In this document: piece after piece, positions 7,284-11,287 of the stretch | Numbering within the stretch: the first letter of the stretch is position 1 | How the letters are laid out: each line of letters begins with the position of its first letter | Origin: Flavobacterium psychrophilum | GTDB lineage: Bacteria > Bacteroidota > Bacteroidia > Flavobacteriales > Flavobacteriaceae | NCBI GenBank assembly: GCA_020720185.1 | Contig: DYPB01000012.1 | Span: 22,873 to 34,159, forward strand | DNA length: 11,287 nt | Direction of reading: 5' to 3' | Translations under genes and position numbers: made by a program | Notes under the pieces: model-generated | Told to the model about the DNA's origin: nothing | Seen by the model: only the letters and a program-made list of their open reading frames with translations | Databases searched by the model: none

Positions 7284-8414
7284 ATGCAAAAATTTGATGC
7301 CATTCGCCCGTTTTACGATGCAGAGGTTAATGTAGCCGTTAAATCTGCCGTAGATCATCCGATGATGAAAGCCTTGATGAATTTTACCTTTCCAAATGTG
7401 GACGACAATATTTGGAAAGACCAATTAAATCGAATTTATTCCATTCGAGATTTTCAATGCAATTTTATATACCAATCCATTCAAAAAGTATTAGAGAAAA
7501 CATCAGACGGATTATCAACATCAGGTTTCGAAAAGTTAGAAAAAAACACCTCGTATATTTTTATTTCTAATCATAGAGATATAATTTTAGACACTTCGCT
7601 ATTAAATTCTTCTCTTTTTGAACACGGTTTGGTGATGACAGCCTCTGCCATTGGCGATAATTTAGTTAAAAAAGATTTTATGAATACTTTAGCTAAATTA
7701 AACCGTAACTTTTTAGTACAAAGAGGTTTATCTCCAAGAGAAATGCTAGGAAGCTCAAAATTAATGGCTGAATATATTGCACAATTATTACTTCGAGAAA
7801 ACAGATCCGTTTGGATAGCACAACGAGAAGGACGCACAAAAGACGGTAATGATGCCACGCATTCAGGGGTTTTAAAAATGCTGGCGATGGGAGATACTGA
7901 CAATAATATGATGCAATATCTCAAGAAAATAAAAATTGTTCCCGTATCAATTTCATATGAATATGACCCAACCGATGCTCTAAAAGTGCCACAATTACTT
8001 GCCGAAGCCAATGACGAAGTATATATTAAAGGTGATAACGAAGATTTTAATACCATTTTGAGTGGCATTATGGGACAGAAAAAGCACATTCACATTCATA
8101 TTTGTGATGTTTTAGAGGCAGAATTAGATAAAATTGAGATTGAAATTGATAATAAAAACAACCAAATTCAAGCCTTAACTCAAGTTATTGACAAGGCTAT
8201 TTTATCATCTTATAAATTATGGCCAACAAACTATATTGCCTACGATATTTTGTATAAATCAAATCAATTTTTAAATTTTTATACCAAAAATGAAAAGCAA
8301 TTATTTGAACAAAGATTAGAAATAAAAATTGATTGTAAAAATCCAATAGCTGTTGAGGGATTTCTAAATATGTATGCCAATCCAGTAGTAAATCAATTAA
8401 AAATCACGAATTAG
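7284..8414 (+). CDS. PlsC/PlsB-type glycerophospholipid acyltransferase
   Basis: 376 residues from the ATG at 7284; the TTG just before it is an alternative. The LPLAT superfamily transfers an acyl chain to glycerol-3-phosphate or lysophosphatidate at the inner membrane. Block I is FISNHRDIILD (93-103), with catalytic His97. Block II is about 142-152 (NFLVQRGLSPR). Block III is IAQREGRTKDG (178-188), with E182-G183-R184. Block IV is KIVPVSISYEY (217-227), with Pro220. The acid after His97 is at +6 (D103), with another at +2 (D99), so the textbook HX4D spacing is not met exactly. Length exceeds simple PlsC (about 240), in keeping with the long Bacteroidota members annotated as 1-acyl-glycerol-3-phosphate acyltransferases. 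No strong transmembrane helix is seen. It is the second gene of an operon with the exported Ppx-like protein. Acyltransferase is confident; which step is not. Confidence 0.85.
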   Translation: MQKFDAIRPFYDAEVNVAVKSAVDHPMMKALMNFTFPNVDDNIWKDQLNRIYSIRDFQCNFIYQSIQKVLEKTSDGLSTSGFEKLEKNTSYIFISNHRDIILDTSLLNSSLFEHGLVMTASAIGDNLVKKDFMNTLAKLNRNFLVQRGLSPREMLGSSKLMAEYIAQLLLRENRSVWIAQREGRTKDGNDATHSGVLKMLAMGDTDNNMMQYLKKIKIVPVSISYEYDPTDALKVPQLLAEANDEVYIKGDNEDFNTILSGIMGQKKHIHIHICDVLEAELDKIEIEIDNKNNQIQALTQVIDKAILSSYKLWPTNYIAYDILYKSNQFLNFYTKNEKQLFEQRLEIKIDCKNPIAVEGFLNMYANPVVNQLKITN

Positions 8415-8477
8415 AAAAAGTGTTTTTTGTAAAACCTTGCAAATTTTTTGGTGTAATTATAAGACAAGTAAAAAACT

Positions 8478-9113
8478 ATGGTGAGAAAAAAATTTTATGT
8501 CGTTTGGGATGGTTTTGAAACAGGAATATTTAACTCTTGGCAAAAATGTAAATTAGTCATCAATAATTATCCGCAAGCAAAATACAAATCTTTTGATAAT
8601 CTTGAAACTGCAAAAAAAGCCTATTCAAATAGTTATTTTGACTATGTTGGAAAAAAAACCACATTCGAGCAACAGTTAAGTAAACTTGAACTTGAAAAAA
8701 TAGGGCAACCCATACAAAACGCTATTGCTGTTGATGCTGCATGTGCTGGGAACCCTGGTATAATGGAATATCGAGGGGTTTTTATTTCTACTAACAATCA
8801 AATTTTTTTAAAAGGACCTTATCAAAACGGAACGAACAATGTTGGAGAGTTTTTAGCATTAGTTCATGGAATTGCTTATTTAAACCAAATAAATTCTAAA
8901 ATTCCAATATATTCTGATTCTAAAATAGCTATTAGTTGGATAAAAGCCAAACAATGTAGAACCAATTTAGTAAAAAACGCTAAAAATGAGAAACTATTTG
9001 AGTTAATAATTAGAGCTGAAAATTGGTTAAAAAATAATTCGTTTTCAAACAAAATATTAAAATGGGAAACAAAGGCGTGGGGCGAAATTCCTGCTGATTT
9101 TGGACGAAAATAA
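8478..9113 (+). CDS. rnhA: ribonuclease H with viroplasmin-like N-terminal domain
   Basis: 211 residues. It cuts the RNA strand of RNA-DNA hybrids (EC 3.1.26.4), removing primers and R-loops. Residues 3-50 (KKFYVVWDGFETGIFNSW...YPQAKYKSFDNLETAKKAY) are the viroplasmin/RNase H1 N-terminal hybrid-binding domain. Residues about 80-211 are the RNase H fold with the metal-binding carboxylates in order: D86 (IAVDAACAGNPG), E124 (NNVGEFLAL), D147 (YSDSKIA) and D207 (PADFGRK). This two-domain form is common in Bacteroidota. It has its own 63-bp upstream gap without an exact TAnnTTTG box and is convergent with the SUF-linked operon, whose last stop is only 15 bp away; no terminator hairpin is visible between them. 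Confidence 0.93.
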   Translation: MVRKKFYVVWDGFETGIFNSWQKCKLVINNYPQAKYKSFDNLETAKKAYSNSYFDYVGKKTTFEQQLSKLELEKIGQPIQNAIAVDAACAGNPGIMEYRGVFISTNNQIFLKGPYQNGTNNVGEFLALVHGIAYLNQINSKIPIYSDSKIAISWIKAKQCRTNLVKNAKNEKLFELIIRAENWLKNNSFSNKILKWETKAWGEIPADFGRK

Positions 9114-9128
9114 TCACTTTTTTTTTAA

Positions 9129-9632
9129 TCAATCCACTTTTTTAAATAAGGGCACTGCCGAACAGGCCTCACCATAGGATATTTTTTTTGCAAATGGCAA
9201 CAATAATTCTACAGCTAAAATATAAGCACTTTGTGGAACGGTTTTTTTTGAACATCCTTTTAAAATTAAAGGCTTGTCTTTATAAATAGAAAAATCTAAT
9301 TGTGGTAGAATCTCTTGATACAAAACAGTATCTAAATCGATTAAATTGCCAAGAACAACTTTTTTTGAAAAAGGAGCAACATAAACAGCGACTAAAATAT
9401 TTGCCCATGCAGGAATTATTGCATCGGTGCTACAATTTATGGCTACAAAACAATCTTGATATTGTTGCCAATTATGATGTTTTAAAACTTCCCGAAAATC
9501 TTTTTCTTTTAATAAAAAACCATCTTCAAGCCAATTAGAGATGTCAATCTGGATTCTATTTCCTATTGGATAATAATCTTCCAAATCAAAAACCTCAAGT
9601 GAGCTACTGGCTATTTTGTTGATGATTTCCAT
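9129..9632 (-). CDS. DUF2480 family protein, SUF-linked
   Basis: 167 residues from the ATG at 9632-9630 (MEIINKIASSSLEVFDLEDYYP). An 8-residue upstream extension from 9656 is possible but less likely. It is a soluble protein with no signal or membrane segment. The N-terminal pattern NKIASSSLEVFDLEDYYP followed by RIQIDISNWLEDGFLLKEKDFRE, and then INCSTDAIIPAWAN, is that of DUF2480, a family essentially confined to Bacteroidota and of unknown function. Cysteines occur at 61 (CFVAINC), 67, 136 and 152, but no clear metal motif stands out. It lies 28 bp after sufT in the same operon, so a role around Fe-S assembly is a reasonable inference from context and nothing more. Confidence 0.85.
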   Translation of the reverse strand: MEIINKIASSSLEVFDLEDYYPIGNRIQIDISNWLEDGFLLKEKDFREVLKHHNWQQYQDCFVAINCSTDAIIPAWANILVAVYVAPFSKKVVLGNLIDLDTVLYQEILPQLDFSIYKDKPLILKGCSKKTVPQSAYILAVELLLPFAKKISYGEACSAVPLFKKVD

Positions 9633-9660
9633 TTTTTGTATTGTTATAAAAAACAATTAG

Positions 9661-9984
9661 TTACAACATTCCTAATTCTAATTTTGCCTCTTCACTCATT
9701 AAATCTTTGCTCCAAGGTGGATCAAAAGTAATTTCAACTTCACACGATTTTATACCATCAATCGTTTTTACTTTATCTTCAACTTCTTTTGGTAAAGATT
9801 CTGCAACAGGACAGTTTGGAGAAGTTAGCGTCATTAATATTTTAACTTCATTAACTTCATTAATCATAACATCGTAAATCAAACCTAATTCATAAATATC
9901 CACAGGAATTTCTGGATCATAAATACTTTTTAATTTTTTTACAACATTATCACCAAGGTTTATTTCGTCTTTATATTCTTCCAT
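9661..9984 (-). CDS. sufT: SufT-like DUF59 (MIP18 family) Fe-S assembly protein
   Basis: 107 residues. The DUF59/MIP18 fold covers nearly the whole protein: IYDPEIPVDIYELGLIYDV (21-39), a central TLTSPNCPV (52-60) with the conserved Cys58, and ITFDPPWSKDLMS (85-97). Known relatives (SufT, PaaD, eukaryotic CIA2) help deliver or mature Fe-S clusters on target proteins in the cytoplasm. Its start lies 2 bp after the sufE stop, so it is translated from the same message. Length is normal for a stand-alone DUF59 protein. The last stretch (EEAKLELGML) is typical of the Bacteroidota members located next to sufE. Confidence 0.92.
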   Translation of the reverse strand: MEEYKDEINLGDNVVKKLKSIYDPEIPVDIYELGLIYDVMINEVNEVKILMTLTSPNCPVAESLPKEVEDKVKTIDGIKSCEVEITFDPPWSKDLMSEEAKLELGML

Positions 9985-9986
9985 TT

Positions 9987-10412
9987 CTATTTTTGTTTTT
10001 TACTTTCAAATGCTATTGCATACATTTTTATGTTTTTTATCATTGATACTAATCCGTTAGCTCTTGTTGGTGAGAGATGCTCTTTTAATCCAATTTGTTC
10101 AATAAAATCCGTATCTGCTGACAAAACATCTGTTGCTTTTTGATTAGAAAAAACCCTAATCAACAAAGCAATTATCCCTTTTGTTAAAATGGCATCGCTA
10201 TCGGCAGTGAATATAATTGTATCGGTTTGTTCTTCGCCATGCAACCAAACTTTAGATTGACAACCTTTTATAATATTGTCTTCGGTTTTATATTTATCAT
10301 CAATTATTGGCAGGTTTTTACCTAATTCTATAATATACTCATAACGCTCCATCCAATCATCAAACATTGAAAACTCCTCAATAATTTGGTCTTGTATTTC
10401 CTTTATTGTCAT
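9987..10412 (-). CDS. sufE: cysteine desulfuration protein SufE
   Basis: 141 residues. SufE accepts persulfide sulfur from the cysteine desulfurase SufS on its active Cys and passes it to the SufBCD scaffold. The family core is present: IIEEFSMFDDWMERYEYIIELG (10-31), LPIID (34-38), then NIIKGCQSKVWL (46-57) with catalytic Cys51, and the C-terminal HLSPTRANGLVSMI. Its ATG at 10412 shares a base with the stop of the lipoprotein gene (TAATG), a typical coupled start. The partners sufS and sufBCD are not in this window, so either they lie elsewhere or the cluster is split here. Confidence 0.94.
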   Translation of the reverse strand: MTIKEIQDQIIEEFSMFDDWMERYEYIIELGKNLPIIDDKYKTEDNIIKGCQSKVWLHGEEQTDTIIFTADSDAILTKGIIALLIRVFSNQKATDVLSADTDFIEQIGLKEHLSPTRANGLVSMIKNIKMYAIAFESKKQK

Positions 10413-10846
10413 TATTTTAAATCTTTTACAGCTAATAATATTTTGATGAAACTTTCTATTTCAACTGGTGGAGTTCCGTGGTCAAATTCTTTACTATTAT
10501 ATGCTTTATCTTTATAAAATACTGATAAACTTCCGATAGCTGCTCCGTCATAAAACCGTTTTTGTGTAGGGTCGTTATAATCGGCTAATTTGTCTAAATC
10601 AATTTTCATAAAAGCATCAACTAATGCTCTCCAATCGGCATCGTCAACTTTTTGAACAATTGGTTTATCATTGCCACTTCTGTCTCGAGATACTGTAACG
10701 GTTTTGTCTTTTACTACAATTTTCATATAAAAACCACGAGTATTTGCAGTATATTCTAAAACGGTATTTTTTAAATCGTTTTGTGCTTGGCTACTACATC
10801 CTTTGCTTATAAAGATAGTTAGCAAAAATAAAAGTATTGTCTTCAT
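10412..10846 (-). CDS. small putative lipoprotein heading the sufE operon
   Basis: 144 residues. MKTILLFLLTIFISKGCSSQ has a short hydrophobic signal and a Cys17 in the context SKGC, a loose but acceptable lipobox for Bacteroidota. The mature protein would be lipid-anchored in the periplasm or outer membrane. The rest is a small soluble alpha/beta domain (YMKIVVKDKTVTVSRDRSG...DWRALVDAFMKIDLDKL...GSLSVFYKDKAYNSKEFDHG) that I do not recognise by name; similar short lipoproteins occur next to SUF genes in Flavobacteriia. It overlaps sufE by one base and carries the operon's promoter, so an envelope protein is the first product of a cytoplasmic Fe-S operon. Function unknown. Confidence 0.8.
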   Translation of the reverse strand: MKTILLFLLTIFISKGCSSQAQNDLKNTVLEYTANTRGFYMKIVVKDKTVTVSRDRSGNDKPIVQKVDDADWRALVDAFMKIDLDKLADYNDPTQKRFYDGAAIGSLSVFYKDKAYNSKEFDHGTPPVEIESFIKILLAVKDLK

Positions 10847-10877
10847 TTAATTGTAAATTTAATTGTAAATTTAATTG
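10846..10877. repeat. 12-bp tandem repeat in the lipoprotein leader
   Basis: TTTAATTGTAAA occurs twice in full (10846-10857, 10858-10869) and once in part (10870-10877, TTTAATTG). On the transcribed strand it reads TTTACAATTAAA. It abuts the ATG and fills most of the leader between the -7 box (10881-10888) and the start codon, so copy-number slippage would change leader length. Confidence 0.85.
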
Positions 10878-10880
10878 CTA

Positions 10881-10888
10881 CAAATATA
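10881..10888 (-). promoter_or_regulatory. promoter -7 box TATATTTG of the lipoprotein-sufE-sufT-DUF2480 operon
   Basis: The minus strand reads TATATTTG (TAnnTTTG), 34 bp before the ATG at 10846. The spacing gives a leader of about 30 bases made mainly of the 12-bp repeats. Upstream, TATATC and GATATA (10885-10890 and 10898-10903) form a small inverted repeat around an A7 run. No clear -33 TTG is present. Confidence 0.55.
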
Positions 10889-11150
10889 TCAAAAAAAGAT
10901 ATAATTTGTATCATTAATAATTTTGTTTTCTCTGTCCAGTTCTCTGTTTTTTCTCTTGCCGACACTTTTGATTATTCTTCGTAAATATTTACTTGCCTAT
11001 TCAAGCAAATTTTCAATCTTATCGCTATTACATACTTTATGGTCTTGATGTAAAAGTGGACAATATTTAAATAATAAATTATTCTAATTTTTTGATTTTT
11101 ATCCCAATTATTATATATGACACAAGATTCTTTCTTATAAAAATCCCCTT

Positions 11151-11166
11151 TATGATATTTATCATA
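11151..11166. promoter_or_regulatory. FNR/CRP-like palindrome upstream of the MBL gene
   Basis: TATGATATTTATCATA consists of 7-bp arms around a 2-bp centre. Its core TGAT-ATTT-ATCA matches the inner part of the FNR consensus TTGAT-N4-ATCAA, lacking the outer T/A pair. The centre (11158.5) is about 42 bp upstream of the start expected from the -7 box at 11188-11195, the usual place for a class II activator. It also lies inside the possible gene remnant, so coincidence is not excluded. Confidence 0.35.
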
Positions 11167-11187
11167 TTTATTTAAAAGCCACCATTG

Positions 11188-11195
11188 TAAATTTG
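11188..11195 (+). promoter_or_regulatory. promoter -7 box TAAATTTG of the MBL-fold gene
   Basis: An exact TAnnTTTG match, 39 bp before the ATG at 11235. No TTG occurs at -33, which agrees with dependence on an activator at the palindrome at 11151-11166. Confidence 0.5.
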
Positions 11196-11234
11196 TAGTA
11201 TTAATCTATTTTTAATCAAAAAATATTATAATTT

Positions 11235-11287
11235 ATGAAAATCGAACAAATTTACACAGGTTGTATTGCACATGCTGCATACTATTT
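11235..11287 (+). CDS. start of an MBL-fold metallo-hydrolase, cut by the window edge
   Basis: Seventeen codons are visible: MKIEQIYTGCIAHAAYY. This matches the N-terminus that I know from Bacteroidota MBL-fold proteins of the persulfide-dioxygenase / rhodanese-fusion type (MKIEQIYTGCLAQGAYY...). Those enzymes oxidise glutathione or other persulfides, or act on related sulfur species, in the cytoplasm. The metal-binding HxHxDH motif lies beyond the window, so the catalytic class cannot be checked here. It is divergent from the sufE operon, giving two sulfur-handling units back to back. The family call rests on a short N-terminus only. Confidence 0.6.
   Translation, partial: MKIEQIYTGCIAHAAYY

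Larger units (their letters stand above)
10997..11205 (-). pseudogene. possible decayed, frameshifted coding remnant
   Basis: Reading the minus strand from 11205, one frame stays open for 77 codons to a TAA at 10972 without any usable start codon. Its first 38 residues or so look protein-like, with Trp, Cys and Gly in plausible places (TTNLQWWLLNKYDKYHKG, DFYKKESCVIYNNWDKNQK). Beyond that it turns into a low-complexity Ile/Tyr run. At the same place (up to 11083) another frame becomes protein-like (NNLLFKYCPLLHQDHKVCN, SDKIENLLE) and ends at a TAG (10997-10999). The simplest reading is the 3' end of an old gene that lost its start and shifted frame near 11080-11095. The family is not recognised. 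Chance open reading in A+T-rich DNA is the main alternative. Confidence 0.3.
10889..11234. other. 346-bp gap between divergent units: promoters, palindrome, possible gene remnant
   Basis: No intact gene lies here. It holds the upstream region of the sufE operon, a 12-bp perfect palindrome GTAAATATTTAC (10981-10992), a frame on the minus strand that looks formerly coding (10997-11205), a TGAT-N4-ATCA palindrome (11151-11166) and a -7 box TAAATTTG (11188-11195) facing the MBL gene. I see no tRNA cloverleaf or other known RNA. Confidence 0.6.

Noticed and set aside
7571..8089. 172-codon open frame on the minus strand
   Set aside because: It lies wholly inside the acyltransferase gene, whose motifs are clear on the plus strand. 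The translation is Ser/Cys-rich with no recognisable domain, as expected for an antisense shadow.
9302..9538. 78-codon open frame on the plus strand
   Set aside because: It is antisense to the well-supported DUF2480 gene and has no own promoter or family features.
10981..10992. 12-bp perfect palindrome GTAAATATTTAC
   Set aside because: All but two bases are A or T in a very A+T-rich gap, and it is about 95 bp from the nearest promoter box; it can easily occur by chance.
1..11287. CRISPR array, tRNA, rRNA or complete prophage or insertion sequence
   Set aside because: No regularly spaced repeats, cloverleaf, rRNA stretch, transposase or phage structural gene could be recognised on either strand.

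Overview
The window looks like a chromosomal segment of a low-GC member of the Bacteroidota, most likely class Flavobacteriia. The case rests on several signs: strongly A+T-rich DNA; promoter -7 boxes of the Bacteroidota form TAnnTTTG in front of several genes, with no recognisable Shine-Dalgarno sequences; signal peptides ending in the NAQ/FCQ/FAQ style; a DUF5686 outer-membrane protein; a DUF2480 protein following SufE and SufT; a single-chain alpha2-type glycyl-tRNA synthetase; and an RNase H with a viroplasmin-like N-terminus.

Layout. 1-917 (+): the 3' end of an unrecognised gene whose stop overlaps the start (ATGA) of a HIRAN-domain gene. This is the accessory-looking part of the window. 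946-2484 (+): glyS, only 28 bp after the HIRAN gene, closed by a perfect 14-bp hairpin (2501-2538). 2699-3259 (-): a small exported beta-barrel-like protein whose promoter carries an unusual three-copy GGGACA/TGTCCC repeat. 3526-6006 (-): a large DUF5686 outer-membrane protein. 6162-8414 (+): a divergent pair made of an exported Ppx/GppA-like (actin-fold) protein and a PlsC/PlsB-type acyltransferase. 8478-9113 (+): ribonuclease H. 9129-10846 (-): a tight four-gene operon, lipoprotein - sufE - sufT(DUF59) - DUF2480, which is part of the SUF Fe-S cluster assembly set without sufBCDS. 10889-11234: a gap with promoters for both sides, an FNR-like palindrome and a possible decayed gene. 11235-end (+): the first 17 codons of an MBL-fold hydrolase.

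How the genes fit together. Most of the window is conserved housekeeping: translation, RNA/DNA hybrid removal, Fe-S assembly and envelope proteins. The middle block (DUF5686, Ppx-like, acyltransferase) points to the cell envelope and lipid. The right end is sulfur-related: SufE carries persulfide, and the MBL protein may be a persulfide dioxygenase-type enzyme. I see no rRNA, tRNA, CRISPR array, insertion sequence or complete phage gene. The most unusual items are the HIRAN pair at the left edge, the exported Ppx/GppA-like protein, the repeat array upstream of 3259, and the remnant and palindrome in the right-hand gap. No complete new multi-gene system can be demonstrated from this window alone.
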